A stretch of 64,000 nucleotides of DNA from Streptomyces sp. Root1304 (lineage in GTDB: Bacteria > Actinomycetota > Actinomycetes > Streptomycetales > Streptomycetaceae), in NCBI RefSeq assembly GCF_001426405.1, contig NZ_LMEP01000002.1:259181-323180 (forward strand). Direction: 5' to 3'. A program made the position numbers and the translations under genes. Shown here one piece after another: positions 1-8,478 of the stretch (positions are counted from its first letter, which is position 1; every line of letters starts with the position of its first letter). A model generated the notes under the pieces. It did no database searches. It was given only the letters and a program-made list of their open reading frames with translations, and was not told the DNA's origin.

Positions 1-2
1 GG

Positions 3-236
3 AAATTCGAGCAAGTCCTGGAAGCAGCCGGGATGACGACTGCCGATATTTCCGCGCAGGCCGTTTCGGCCCACCTGGCGAGGCATGCGAATTCACCCGG
101 GCGAGCTGAAGCGGCTTTCTACGGCGCCTCATTCAAAAGCTCAATCCCTCCACATGTCCAACAGGATAAACCGGAAGAATCTACACAGAATTGCCGAAGT
201 CACCCGCCGAAACGGCCGGCCTTACGAAGGTTGTAG
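3..236 (+). CDS. possible 3' end of a gene cut by the window edge
   Basis: A reading frame is open from the left edge to a stop at 234-236. The first residues (KFEQVLEAAGM) look protein-like, but the rest is irregular, rich in lysine, serine and proline, and the stretch is much less GC-rich than true genes nearby. I do not recognise it. It could be the C-terminus of a gene that starts outside the window or simply open by chance. Nothing downstream on this strand before the ALF protein requires it to be coding. Confidence 0.2.
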   Translation, partial: KFEQVLEAAGMTTADISAQAVSAHLARHANSPGRAEAAFYGASFKSSIPPHVQQDKPEESTQNCRSHPPKRPALRRL

Positions 237-633
237 GGACGACCGTGAAGGACCTGTGAAGAATCAGAGGTGCGATCTTTGCGAATGTGTGGGCTTTGAC
301 GCGCGAATAGAAATTCCATCGAGAGATGTTTGGGGTCGAAATTTCCAATTTGCCGGACGGGTCGCGCTATGAGATCCATCATGAATGACGGAGCCGATTC
401 CCCGGGAAAACGGAACAATTGCCACGGATCAAGCCGTAGAACTGCGCCTCGCATTGCCATCCAATTGACGTTCAACTGAATGGATGTTGGGATCATGCTG
501 CCTCGATGCCCGGACAGCACCTGCGCGCCATTTGCGGATCTGTCCGGGGAACGCGGCGGGAGGGCGGCACCGTGCCGTGCCATCGGGGCGAGTACGGGTC
601 GGACAGACACAGTGAGAGTGGAAGGGAGTCGTG
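237..633. other. AT-richer intergenic leader before the ALF-repeat gene
   Basis: About 400 bases without a convincing gene. The stretch is markedly less GC-rich than the flanking coding DNA, as long Streptomyces promoter regions often are. A possible promoter lies at 465-493 and a ribosome binding site (GAAGGGA) at 621-627. Confidence 0.5.
465..493 (+). promoter_or_regulatory. weak candidate promoter for the ALF-repeat gene
   Basis: TTGACG at 465-470 matches a -35 box, with a 17-base spacer to TGGGAT at 488-493, a poor -10 box. This would give an untranslated leader of roughly 130 bases. It is inferred from sequence only. Confidence 0.25.
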
Positions 634-3600
634 ATGTCACAGCACTCACGGCGGGGGTTGAGTAGGCGTCAGACGCTGGCCATTTTCACCGGGGTAGCGG
701 CCGGCAGCATGCTGTCCACCGGTATGTTCGGGACGACGCGCCCGGCGTACGCGGCGAGCGGTTCGGGTGGCACGCCGGCGGTGCCCGAGGGATCCGGGCT
801 TCCGGACACCGATCGCGGCAAGGTGGTCTGGGCGTACCGATCGGGCCGCCGGGCCGTCCGCACCGCGGCGTCCGCGGCGCTGGCGGGCTCCACCGCGGAC
901 ATCACGGCGTTCCTCGATCAGAAGGCACCTGTGGCCTGGGCCGAGGACAACAGGTTCGCGCTCGCGGAGTCCCTGGCCACAGCGGGCGTGGCGACGCGCA
1001 ACGTCATCAGTGCGGCGTTGTCCAGCGGGGACGCAGCGGTCGAGACCCTCCTCCAGGGCGGTTACCAGACTGCCGTGGACGAGGATCTCAGGGTGGCCGT
1101 GAGTACGGTCCAGGCCCACGGTGCCAAGGCTGTGAAGCGTGAAGCATCCGCCGCGCTGGCGGCCGATTCCCCCTTCGCGTTGCGCGCCTTCCTCAGTGAC
1201 GGGCGGTTCACCGCGCAGCAGGAGGACGACCGTGTGCAGGTGATGACCATCCTCACCTCAGGGTCACCACAGGTGCGTGAGTACGCGAATCGGGCCATGA
1301 ACGACGGGTCGACCAGGGCCATCCGGTGGTTCCTGGAGACGGGTCAGTACATCGCCCGGGCACGCGACGAGGAATCGGCCACGATCCAGCAGTTGGTCGA
1401 CCTCGTGGAGAAGGAAGGACGCCGCGCCAGTCTGAAGACCGACGAGGCTGTCGAGCTGTCCAACCAGGCAGTCAGTGCTTCCGAGAAGGCGAAAGCCTCG
1501 GCGTTGGAGGCCAAGGCCGAGGCCTTGGCCGCCGAGCAGGATGTCACTCGCTCGGCCAAGGCGGCAGGGAAGGCCGCGCAGGCGGCCATGGGCGCGGCCG
1601 CCGCCGCGTCGACTGCGGTGTCGGCCTCACGGACGGCACAGGCCGCCGCACAGCGTTCGGTGGCTGCCGCGAGCGCCGCTGCCGCGGCTGCGGCATCGGC
1701 GGGACGCGCTGCGGCGAATGCGTATCGTGCGGCGATCGCCGCCTCCAAGGACAGGGCGATGGCGGGCGCGGCCAGCGCGGCGGCGGACGTCGCGCTGAAG
1801 CTGGTGGGCTTCGTGCGCACGGTGGCCGCCAAGGCAGACCTCGCGGCCTTGGCTTCCGAGGCGGCGCTGCGGGCGGGCGACGCCGCCGCCAGCTCGGCGA
1901 ACAACGCGGCCGACGCCGCTCGCGCTGCGGCCGCCGCGGCCGTGGCCTCCGGAGCAGCCCAGTCCGAGGCCGCTGTCGCGCAGCGGGCCGCCGCCGAAGC
2001 GGACGCCGCCGCGGCCCGGGCGACCCAGGCGGCGGGCAGGGCGCGGAACCTGGCCGGGCAGGCGGCCGCCGCTGCCCGCGCGGCGCGTGACGCGGCCAAC
2101 AGCGCCGCCGATCACGCCGAGAAGGCCGCGGCCGCGGCCAAGGAAGCGGCCGCCCACGCCGGTGAGGCGGTCGACTACGCCAACCGGTCCACGCTGGCTG
2201 CCAACGCCGCTGTCGAGGCGGCGAAGGCCGCCGCCGACGCGGTCGCCAAGGCGCGGGACGTCGAACAGGCGGCCCGCCAGGCCGAGGCCGAGAGTCTGGC
2301 CGAGGAGACCAGCGAGGCGATCGAGCAGGCACGGCTCGCGGCGCAGACGGAGTTGAACGAGCTCGAACGGTTCAACCGGGAGCGGTCCCAGGAATCACGC
2401 CTCTCCGAAGAGCTCCGGGCACTCATCAGCGCTGCGGAATCAACACTGCAGAACGGAACCATCGAGCAGGCCGCGGTGGCCGGGCGCAAGGCGGCGGTCC
2501 GCCTCCTGGAGGGCGCGGGGACCTGGACCCGTCAGGCAGCGGAGTACGCGCTGGCCGGTTCGGACCAGGACGTCGTCAACTGGATCGGGACCGACCGCGT
2601 CCTCGCGCTGCAGCAGGACAACGTCGAGAACGTCGCGGCGCTCGCCGCCATGTCGACGCAGGCCGTGGCCACGGCGGCCGTGGCGGCTCTGAAGACCGAA
2701 GACCCCGCCAAGATCAAGGCATTCCTGGAGACCGGATCGGTCGAGGCAGCCGCTGATGACAACCGGGTCGAGGTGGCCAGGATCCTGGCCGACCCCAGCA
2801 GCGGCACGAGGGTGCGAAAGGAGGCAGCGGCCGCACTGGACACGGGGACCGCCGAGGCCGTGCACACCTTCCTGTGGGTCGGCCGCGAGGCGGCCGTACG
2901 CGAGGACGACCGGGTGGCCGCGTCCACACTCCTCACGACCGGAGGCCCTTACACCCAGGCGGCGGCGCAGATCGCGCTCGAGGGCGACACCTTCATGCTC
3001 CGCCAGTTCATCGCGACCACTCAGTACGACTTCGCGCGGATCGACCACGATCGCGCCACGCACATCAGCGCGGTCCGTGCGTCGATCGCACGTGCGGCCA
3101 AGATCGCGGCGAACGCGCAGGAGGACGCGGCCCGCGCCTCCGAGGCCGCCGCCATCGCACGCCAGGCCGCTGACAAGGCGATCGAGTGGGCCAACCTCGC
3201 CAAGGGTTATGCCGAGGATGCGGCGCAGTCCGCACAGGAAGCACGTGACAACGCCGACGCCGCCGAGAAGTCCGCGGCCGAAGCGGCGAAGTCCGCCCAG
3301 ACCGCGAGCGAAGCGGCCGCCGCGGCAGTCAAGGCGAGCAGCGTGGCACGCCATGCCGCGACGCGGGCCGTGCGGTCCGCTGAGACCGCCGCGCGCTACG
3401 CCACGGACGCCGCGGTCTCGGCAACGGTCGCTCGCAAGCAGGCATTCGAAGCCGGCAAGGACGCCGTCGCCGCCGCGCAGGCCGCGACCCAGGCCTACCG
3501 TCTTGTCGCCGAGGCCGCGTGGCGCCAGGCGATCCAGAACGCGATCGACAACGCGACCGTTCCCGTCGGCTCCGGCGACAACCGCCTTCCGGTCGGAGCC

Positions 3601-4194
3601 GAGAGCTGTCTGACGCCGTTCGGCAAGCCCATCGCGTCCGGAAACGGCAGGACACCGTTTGAGCTGGGGTGGAGCTGGCTCACGGGAGGCGGCGACCGGT
3701 CCCAGTGTTTCGGCCCGAACGACGAGTTCACCAAGATCTACCGCGAGCATCCCTGGACCAGTGAGGCCCTCGGCTTCTTCGCCGAGATGGCGCGGTCCGG
3801 GAACTACGAGCTGGGCCACACGTACATGTACGACTACAGCCTCGCCGGCTTCCAGGGCCTGAAGTGGCTCAGGGACGCCGGGGTCACGAGCCCGGTGGAA
3901 CAGTTCCTGACCGGGTACACCGGAAACTCCGCGTACGCGTTCCTGGGTTCACAGCAGGTCCGGATGACCCCCATCCGGAAGAACGCGGACGGCAGCGTGG
4001 TGTGGCGGTACACGGCGTACAGCGAGCAGAGCATCGAGTCCGCGACCCGCCCGCCTGTCATCGGGTACCAGGACTGGTACAAGGAGACCGCCGGCAAGGC
4101 CATCAACGGTTTGATCGACTGGGTCAGCGGCGACTCAGGGCCGGGGTCGACCATGACCGTGGTCGTCGAGTTCAACGTGACGCTGGGGCCGTAG
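634..4194 (+). CDS. giant Tat-exported alanine-rich ALF-repeat protein
   Basis: A 1186-residue secreted protein. The N-terminus has a twin-arginine signal (SRRQTLAIF) followed by a hydrophobic stretch and a likely AYA cleavage site near residue 40. Residues about 60-240 and 600-800 carry short ALF repeats (a pattern like AFL...D..RV near each unit), a family of unknown function frequent in Streptomyces exported proteins. Each block is followed by a long alanine-rich helical, probably coiled-coil, segment (about 255-590 and 810-970). The last 210 residues form a separate, aromatic-rich globular domain with two cysteines. The block, coil, block, coil layout suggests an internal duplication. ATG 634 is chosen over GTG 631 because GAAGGGA lies at the better distance. 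Its stop overlaps the next gene by one base, so the two are probably co-translated. The role is unknown; a cell-surface or interbacterial stalk protein is only a guess. Confidence 0.85.
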   Translation: MSQHSRRGLSRRQTLAIFTGVAAGSMLSTGMFGTTRPAYAASGSGGTPAVPEGSGLPDTDRGKVVWAYRSGRRAVRTAASAALAGSTADITAFLDQKAPVAWAEDNRFALAESLATAGVATRNVISAALSSGDAAVETLLQGGYQTAVDEDLRVAVSTVQAHGAKAVKREASAALAADSPFALRAFLSDGRFTAQQEDDRVQVMTILTSGSPQVREYANRAMNDGSTRAIRWFLETGQYIARARDEESATIQQLVDLVEKEGRRASLKTDEAVELSNQAVSASEKAKASALEAKAEALAAEQDVTRSAKAAGKAAQAAMGAAAAASTAVSASRTAQAAAQRSVAAASAAAAAAASAGRAAANAYRAAIAASKDRAMAGAASAAADVALKLVGFVRTVAAKADLAALASEAALRAGDAAASSANNAADAARAAAAAAVASGAAQSEAAVAQRAAAEADAAAARATQAAGRARNLAGQAAAAARAARDAANSAADHAEKAAAAAKEAAAHAGEAVDYANRSTLAANAAVEAAKAAADAVAKARDVEQAARQAEAESLAEETSEAIEQARLAAQTELNELERFNRERSQESRLSEELRALISAAESTLQNGTIEQAAVAGRKAAVRLLEGAGTWTRQAAEYALAGSDQDVVNWIGTDRVLALQQDNVENVAALAAMSTQAVATAAVAALKTEDPAKIKAFLETGSVEAAADDNRVEVARILADPSSGTRVRKEAAAALDTGTAEAVHTFLWVGREAAVREDDRVAASTLLTTGGPYTQAAAQIALEGDTFMLRQFIATTQYDFARIDHDRATHISAVRASIARAAKIAANAQEDAARASEAAAIARQAADKAIEWANLAKGYAEDAAQSAQEARDNADAAEKSAAEAAKSAQTASEAAAAAVKASSVARHAATRAVRSAETAARYATDAAVSATVARKQAFEAGKDAVAAAQAATQAYRLVAEAAWRQAIQNAIDNATVPVGSGDNRLPVGAESCLTPFGKPIASGNGRTPFELGWSWLTGGGDRSQCFGPNDEFTKIYREHPWTSEALGFFAEMARSGNYELGHTYMYDYSLAGFQGLKWLRDAGVTSPVEQFLTGYTGNSAYAFLGSQQVRMTPIRKNADGSVVWRYTAYSEQSIESATRPPVIGYQDWYKETAGKAINGLIDWVSGDSGPGSTMTVVVEFNVTLGP

Positions 4195-4583
4195 TGAGCA
4201 AGCTGACGGGTGGACGTTGGTTCGCCGCTGCCCTGGCGGCTTGTGCGGTACTCACCGCGGGCTGCACGGCTCGGGTCGACGCCAAGGATCTGCCCGGCCT
4301 GTACCGCAACGATGAGACCGGCGGCGAGATCCAGCTCGATTCCGACGGCACGTTCACCGCCACTGCTCTGTCGACGGACTCGCACTCCGACCCCGCCGAT
4401 TTCCACGGCCAGTGGGAGTTCTTCGAGAGCTCCGCCGACGACTTCGTCTACCTGAACATCGAAGAGCGTGGCATCGGTGAGGTCTCCGGTGTCCAGCTCT
4501 ACGCGCGCGGCGGAGGGAAGGTGGCGTTCAGCGCTCCGGACGGGTCGTGGTCCCTGGTGCTCACCAAGAGCCCGGAGAAATAG
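4194..4583 (+). CDS. small secreted lipoprotein
   Basis: A 129-residue protein starting at GTG, whose first base is the last base of the previous stop codon. This implies translational coupling to the ALF-repeat protein. The N-terminus has basic residues, a hydrophobic core and a lipobox LTAGC with the lipidated cysteine at about residue 24, so it should be a lipoprotein anchored on the outer face of the membrane. The mature part has LPGLYRNDETGGEIQLDSDG and ends in a strand-rich region, typical of small Streptomyces lipoproteins with a beta-sandwich fold. No enzyme motif is visible. The tight link suggests it is an anchor, chaperone or partner of the ALF protein. Confidence 0.8.
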   Translation: MSKLTGGRWFAAALAACAVLTAGCTARVDAKDLPGLYRNDETGGEIQLDSDGTFTATALSTDSHSDPADFHGQWEFFESSADDFVYLNIEERGIGEVSGVQLYARGGGKVAFSAPDGSWSLVLTKSPEK

Positions 4584-4990
4584 AAGCCGCTTCTCAACCG
4601 GTCATGGAACGTTTGGGTCGAACAGGGATCCTGACGTGGGGGGCGAAGACCGTTCGGTCTTCGCCCCCCACCCAGAGCCGGCGTCCGGAAGTGCGGTCGA
4701 CGTCCCGCCGCAGATCGGTCATGACACGGCACTCGCACCAGCCGCACCAGAACTCCCCAGGCCAGAGCCCCATCCCCGGCACACGACGGCCTCCGGCGAC
4801 AACAGGGGCGACCTCCCTGACCCCTATCCGCTAGGCTGTCAGCGGTCAGTCGGCCTCCACGGCACCTGCCAGGGAAAGTGTCTCCCGAGACACCTCCCAG
4901 GCATCAGCCCGAAAGCCCCTGACCAGGGCGTTTGTCATAACCGCCCCGGCACCCCCACTGGGGTTTCCGGCACGGTCTTCGACAAGCCCC
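4584..4990. other. intergenic region before the tRNA gene
   Basis: About 400 bases without a convincing gene. It holds the strong terminator at 4636-4671. The remaining 320 bases up to the tRNA must contain the tRNA promoter, but I see no clear -35/-10 pair with normal spacing. Confidence 0.6.
4636..4671 (+). terminator. strong hairpin terminator after the lipoprotein gene
   Basis: A perfect 15-bp stem (arms 4636-4650 and 4657-4671) closes a six-base loop. It lies 52 bases after the lipoprotein stop. There is no U tail, as is usual for Streptomyces terminators. Confidence 0.85.
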
Positions 4991-5066
4991 GCCTTCGTAG
5001 CTCAGGGGATAGAGCACCGCTCTCCTAAAGCGGGTGTCGCAGGTTCGAATCCTGCCGGGGGCACCA
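4991..5066 (+). tRNA. tRNA-Arg (anticodon CCT) with element-supplied 3' end
   Basis: A cloverleaf can be drawn. The acceptor stem pairs GCCTTCG with CGGGGGC, the anticodon stem pairs CCGCT with AGCGG, the loop CTCCTAA gives anticodon CCT, and the T arm contains GGTTCGAATCC. It reads AGG codons. An integrative element is inserted in its 3' half: everything from 5022 to 5064 is duplicated at the far end of the element. The encoded CCA at 5064-5066 is completed by element DNA, because the chromosomal copy of the 3' end at the right junction reads CACAAGG with no CCA. Confidence 0.97.
5022..5064 (+). repeat. attL core (43-bp direct repeat)
   Basis: This stretch of the tRNA gene, from the anticodon loop to the discriminator region, is identical over 43 bases to 20354-20396. 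The match breaks on both sides (T versus A before it, C versus A after it), which defines the crossover region used by the integrase. Confidence 0.95.
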
Positions 5067-5069
5067 GTT

Positions 5070-5113
5070 CAGAAGGGCCCCACCTCCGGATTTCCGTAGG
5101 TGGGGCCCTTCTG
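5070..5113. terminator. bidirectional terminator between tRNA-Arg and int
   Basis: Arms 5070-5085 and 5098-5113 form a perfect 16-bp stem, extended inside by CGGA/TCCG. It would end transcription of the tRNA from the left and of the int operon from the right. Confidence 0.85.
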
Positions 5114-5135
5114 ACATCCACGTCTGACATCAACG
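5111..5135 (+). repeat. left arm-type repeat pair
   Basis: Two near-identical 12-base units, CTGACATCCACG and CTGACATCAACG, lie in tandem one base apart. The 25-base block recurs at 20246-20270 with one mismatch, inside the other end of the element. The position beside both att cores fits arm-type binding sites for the integrase or Xis. Confidence 0.55.
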
Positions 5136-5142
5136 GCGACGG

Positions 5143-6294
5143 TCAGGGACGACCGGGCCGCCTCTTGAGCAGCCGGTCCATGTGACTGATCGCCTCTCGC
5201 TGCGTGTCCTGGACGACGTGCGTGTACACGTCCATGGTGATGCTGATCTGGCTGTGCCCGAGGATCTCCATCACGACGCGGGGCGCGACGCCGGCGGCGG
5301 TGAGCAGGGTCGCGCACCCGTGCCGGGCGTCGTGGAGCCGGATGACGCGGAGCCCGGCGGAGGCGGCGACGCGGGTGAAGGAGCGGTACACGTTCCGCGG
5401 CTCGACGGGGCTACCTGTACGCGTAGTGAAGACGCAGTCACTCCCCTTCCACTCCTCCCCCGCCTTGGCCCGCTGATCGTTCTGCCGCATCCGGTGCCAC
5501 CGGAGGGGTGCGATGCACATGGCAGGCAGCGGTACCGCACGCCGTCGGCGCCCCTTGGGATCGTCGTCGTACAGGACCCCTCGGCGGCGCTGCGTCTGCT
5601 GGCGGACGTACAGGACGCGCTTGTCGAGGTCGATGTCCGCCCAGCGGAGCCCGACCAGCTCGCCCCGACGCAGCCCCATGGCGATGGCGAGGACGAAGGC
5701 CGCGTACAGCGGGTCCCGGCGGGAGGCGGCGAGGAAGTCGAGCGTCTCGTCCAAGGACCAGGGGCTCAGCTCCCGCGGTTTCGGCCGGGGCGGCTCGACG
5801 AGGGTGGCCACGTTGCGCGTGATCAGCTCCTCGCGACAGGCGGCCGTGAGGGCGGTCCGCAGGACGCGATGGGTCTCCTTGGCCGTGGCGGAGGTGGTCT
5901 TCTTCTCCAGTTGGACGAGGAAGCGCCGGACATCCGCCACGCTCAGGGACTCCAGCCGCTTGGATCCGATCAGCGGGACGAGGTAGAGGCGGACGTGTGC
6001 CTCGTACTTGTCGTACGTGCTGAGCTTGCGGCGCGGTTGGACGACGTTGTCGAGCCAGTACGGGAGCCACTCGGAGAGCTTCGCCGAGCGGGTCGGCACG
6101 GGGATGCCGTTGTCGACCGCTTCGAGGAGCGCGCGGCGCTTGGTGTCGCACTCGGCCCAGGTCTTGCCGTACGCGAACTTCCGGGCGCGGGTGCCGTCCG
6201 GCTGGAGGACGTACACAGCAGCCTGGAAGCGGCCGTCCTTCCGCTGGGTGATGGTGCCGGCGCCGTTCGGGTTGCGCTTGCGCTGGGTGGCCAT
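5143..6294 (-). CDS. int: tyrosine-recombinase integrase
   Basis: A 383-residue site-specific recombinase that would integrate and excise the element at tRNA-Arg. The N-terminus (GAGTITQRKDGRFQAAVYV) is an AP2-like arm-binding domain, followed by a SAM-like core-binding domain (about 70-165) and a catalytic domain. Catalytic residues are visible: Arg in GLRRGELVGLRW, the His-x-x-Arg pair in RLHDARHGCAT, His in ILGHSQ, and the nucleophilic Tyr in MDVYTHV. The start is ATG 6292-6294, which overlaps the xis stop by one base, so int is the last gene of a rep-xis-int operon. It ends 79 bases from attL, as in pSAM2 and relatives. No truncation is seen. Confidence 0.97.
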   Translation of the reverse strand: MATQRKRNPNGAGTITQRKDGRFQAAVYVLQPDGTRARKFAYGKTWAECDTKRRALLEAVDNGIPVPTRSAKLSEWLPYWLDNVVQPRRKLSTYDKYEAHVRLYLVPLIGSKRLESLSVADVRRFLVQLEKKTTSATAKETHRVLRTALTAACREELITRNVATLVEPPRPKPRELSPWSLDETLDFLAASRRDPLYAAFVLAIAMGLRRGELVGLRWADIDLDKRVLYVRQQTQRRRGVLYDDDPKGRRRRAVPLPAMCIAPLRWHRMRQNDQRAKAGEEWKGSDCVFTTRTGSPVEPRNVYRSFTRVAASAGLRVIRLHDARHGCATLLTAAGVAPRVVMEILGHSQISITMDVYTHVVQDTQREAISHMDRLLKRRPGRP

Positions 6295-6491
6295 CAGGCG
6301 GCCTCCCCGATCTCGTACGAGATGAAGTCCCGCACGGCGTCGACCGGGATGCGGCGCGAGCGGCCGACCGTGATCGAGGTGAGCCGCCGCGAGCGAATGA
6401 GGTCGTAGACCGTGGAGCGTCCGAGCTTGAGCCGGGACATGACCTCGGGGACAGTCAGCAGTTCGTCGGTGGTGACAATGGCGGTGGTCAT
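6294..6491 (-). CDS. xis: excisionase (MerR-like helix-turn-helix)
   Basis: A 65-residue winged-helix DNA-binding protein of the excisionase/AlpA-like family: LTVPEVMSRLKLGRSTVYDLIRSRR is the helix-turn-helix, followed by a basic wing (GRSRRIP). It would bend the attachment-site DNA and direct the integrase towards excision. It overlaps rep by four bases (ATGA) upstream and int by one base downstream, so the three genes are translated as one unit, and excision is tied to replication. In pSAM2 this operon is switched on by Pra; the same is inferred here. Confidence 0.95.
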   Translation of the reverse strand: MTTAIVTTDELLTVPEVMSRLKLGRSTVYDLIRSRRLTSITVGRSRRIPVDAVRDFISYEIGEAA

Positions 6492-7867
6492 GCTGCGGCT
6501 CCTTCCGGGGCCAGTTGGTCGCGTAGGGCTTCACGGGCGGTCTGGCGGTTGAGCTGGATACCGCGCGAGATGGTCGCGGCGAGGGCGGCCTCACCGGGGG
6601 TGTGGCCGTGTCCGGCGTACTGCCAGGAGGCGAGTACGAGCACGGTGTCCGGATCGGTGTGGCCTTCCTGCGCGGCGCGGTAGTCGGCGCGGACCTGGCG
6701 GAGGGCGCCGAGGGTGGTCGAGTAGCGGCGTGACTTGGTGGAGAAGTGGCCGCGGAAGCCGAGCATGTGGGCCCAGGCGGTGAGCTTGCGGTCCGGGTAG
6801 AGCGGAGCGAGGTCGAGGCAGGCCTCGATGAGGCGGCGCGGGTGGTCGGCGACGTCCAGGAGGTCGAGCACCTCCCGGTTGCCGATGCGCCGATCGAGGC
6901 TGCCCGTGGTCTCAGCCGCCTTGGTGGCGTACTTCGCGACGTACGCGGCCACAGCCTGCTCGGTGATGTCGGAGCCGTCGCCGAACGCCTTCACCGGTCG
7001 GATGTCGAGCTGGCGACCCCACTGGAACCGCCGACGCGGTTGGTCCCCGGCGGCCGGGACGGCGATGGTCGTGTACGCGTGGACAGCAGCAGCGCGGACG
7101 GCGTCGTCGAGGAGCCGCACGGTTGCCCAGGAGGGTGGGGTAGTACCAGGACCGTCCGGCCCGTCGAGGCGGATCACCGCGTGGAAGTGGATCGCGCCGC
7201 GCTTCTGGAACTCGGCGACCTTCCCATACGAGACCCGTAACGCGTCCTTCAGCTCGCGCTGGGTGAGCCCCGCGCGGGCGGCCAGCTCGCGACGCAGGCG
7301 GTTGGTGAAGCGTTGCCAGAGCTGTCCGGCATGATTGTTGAAGAGCACGGCTCCGGCGTAGTCGTACGACTCGGGGTCGAGCGCCGTCCCCAGGACGGGG
7401 TCGTTCTCCGGGTGGAGGGTGCCGCAGCGGCAGGCGCCGCGGTCGGGCCGGTTGTGCACGGGGCCGAAGGACGGGGCGGTGAGGGTGGCGAACACCCGGG
7501 GGTGGTCGCGGACGGTCGCCGGGATGTCCTTGGCCTCGTCGCCGGCCAGGCCCGCGCGGATCAGGTGGTAGGTGTCCCCGGAGTACGTGTGGGCGCAGGA
7601 GGGGCAGCGGGAGGCGCGGCGGTTTCCGCAGGCGACGCGGAGGCGCCCGCCGGGTTCGGTGTCGGTGGAGTACCGGCGCAGGGTCTCGCCGGATGTGCGG
7701 TCCTTGGCGAGGGACCAGCCGGTCAGGTGGACGGGATCGGAGCAGCCGCCGGTGCGGTGCACCTGGTCCCGCCAGCGGTCGAAGTCGGGGGCGGCGGCGA
7801 CTCGGAGGACGTCGTGGAGGGTGGCCGGGTCCAGGCCCGCCGCGGTGGCGGCGGTGCGCTGTTCCAT
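6488..7867 (-). CDS. repSA: RepSA-like rolling-circle replication initiator
   Basis: A 459-residue protein matching the replication initiators of pSAM2-type elements. It has a zinc-binding block (CGNRRASRCPSCAH, near residues 80-95), a second cysteine pair (ACRCGTLH), and a GAIHFHAVIRLD segment of the HUH type (His-hydrophobic-His) that coordinates the metal in rolling-circle Rep proteins. A tyrosine expected to attack the origin lies in the C-terminal half, where YVAKYATKAAE is the family pattern. The start is ATG 7865-7867 with GGAAGGA upstream. It is first in the rep-xis-int operon, so excised circles can be copied before transfer. Confidence 0.92.
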   Translation of the reverse strand: MEQRTAATAAGLDPATLHDVLRVAAAPDFDRWRDQVHRTGGCSDPVHLTGWSLAKDRTSGETLRRYSTDTEPGGRLRVACGNRRASRCPSCAHTYSGDTYHLIRAGLAGDEAKDIPATVRDHPRVFATLTAPSFGPVHNRPDRGACRCGTLHPENDPVLGTALDPESYDYAGAVLFNNHAGQLWQRFTNRLRRELAARAGLTQRELKDALRVSYGKVAEFQKRGAIHFHAVIRLDGPDGPGTTPPSWATVRLLDDAVRAAAVHAYTTIAVPAAGDQPRRRFQWGRQLDIRPVKAFGDGSDITEQAVAAYVAKYATKAAETTGSLDRRIGNREVLDLLDVADHPRRLIEACLDLAPLYPDRKLTAWAHMLGFRGHFSTKSRRYSTTLGALRQVRADYRAAQEGHTDPDTVLVLASWQYAGHGHTPGEAALAATISRGIQLNRQTAREALRDQLAPEGAAA

Positions 7868-7957
7868 GATGGGTGTTCCTTCCGGTTGAGAGATCGGCGA
7901 GGGGTACGGCTCCCGGGCGGCGGATGCTTGGCGGTATCGAGGCCGCCCGGGGGCCGG

Positions 7958-8281
7958 TCAGCGGCGCCGGGTCGAGGACGCCATCAGCGAGCGGACGACG
8001 ACGGCGCAGACGGCGACCGATGCGGCAGTGACGGCGGTCGCGAGGAGTATCGAGACCAGGACCGTGCCGACGACCAGGACGACGGCGGTGCCGGCTCCGA
8101 TGACGGCGAGCGCGGTGCCGGGCGTGATCTGGACGGTGGGCCGGGCCGGAGCCGCCGGGGCGGGCATCGGAGCGACCGGGGCCGGGAACTGCGCGGTCTG
8201 GATCGCGGTCGGCTCGACGACGGCGGGCGGGGTGACGACGCCGGTCGGCAGCGGCATGGTCGGGATCTTGGGTCGGAGCAT
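7958..8281 (-). CDS. small spread-type membrane protein (SpdB-like)
   Basis: A 107-residue protein starting MLRPKIPTMPLP. The first 55 residues are proline- and alanine-rich and soluble. The rest (PGTALAVIGAGTAVVLVVGT onward) forms two transmembrane helices, ending in a basic tail (STRRR). It sits in the row of spread genes between rep and tra, where such elements encode Spd proteins that move plasmid from the entry point to neighbouring mycelial compartments. The function is assigned from position and topology, not from a specific motif. Confidence 0.75.
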   Translation of the reverse strand: MLRPKIPTMPLPTGVVTPPAVVEPTAIQTAQFPAPVAPMPAPAAPARPTVQITPGTALAVIGAGTAVVLVVGTVLVSILLATAVTAASVAVCAVVVRSLMASSTRRR

Positions 8282-8306
8282 GGATGGTTCTCCCTTCCGG
8301 GTCAGG

Positions 8307-8465
8307 TCACTTGGAGATCGCGGTGTCGATGACGGGGGCCAGCAGGCTGTCGGCGAGGAGGAAGCCGCCGAGGAGGAGCACGGCGACGAGCCACCAGGGC
8401 GGGCGGATGAGCTTGATGCCGAGGGCACCGACGACGATCAGGGCGAGCCAGAGCGGGACGTCCAC
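8307..8465 (-). CDS. 52-residue membrane peptide of the spread region
   Basis: GTG 8463-8465 opens a 52-codon frame with GGAAG eight bases upstream. The product is almost wholly hydrophobic: PLWLALIVVGALGIKLI then PWWLVAVLLLGGFLLADSLL form two membrane helices. It lies 13 bases from its neighbour on one side and 25 on the other, all on the same strand. Tiny membrane proteins like this are regular parts of AICE spread modules (SpdB2/SpdA type). It is easily missed because it is shorter than most gene-finding cut-offs. Confidence 0.75.
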   Translation of the reverse strand: MDVPLWLALIVVGALGIKLIRPPWWLVAVLLLGGFLLADSLLAPVIDTAISK

Positions 8466-8478
8466 GAGGAGCTTCCGT

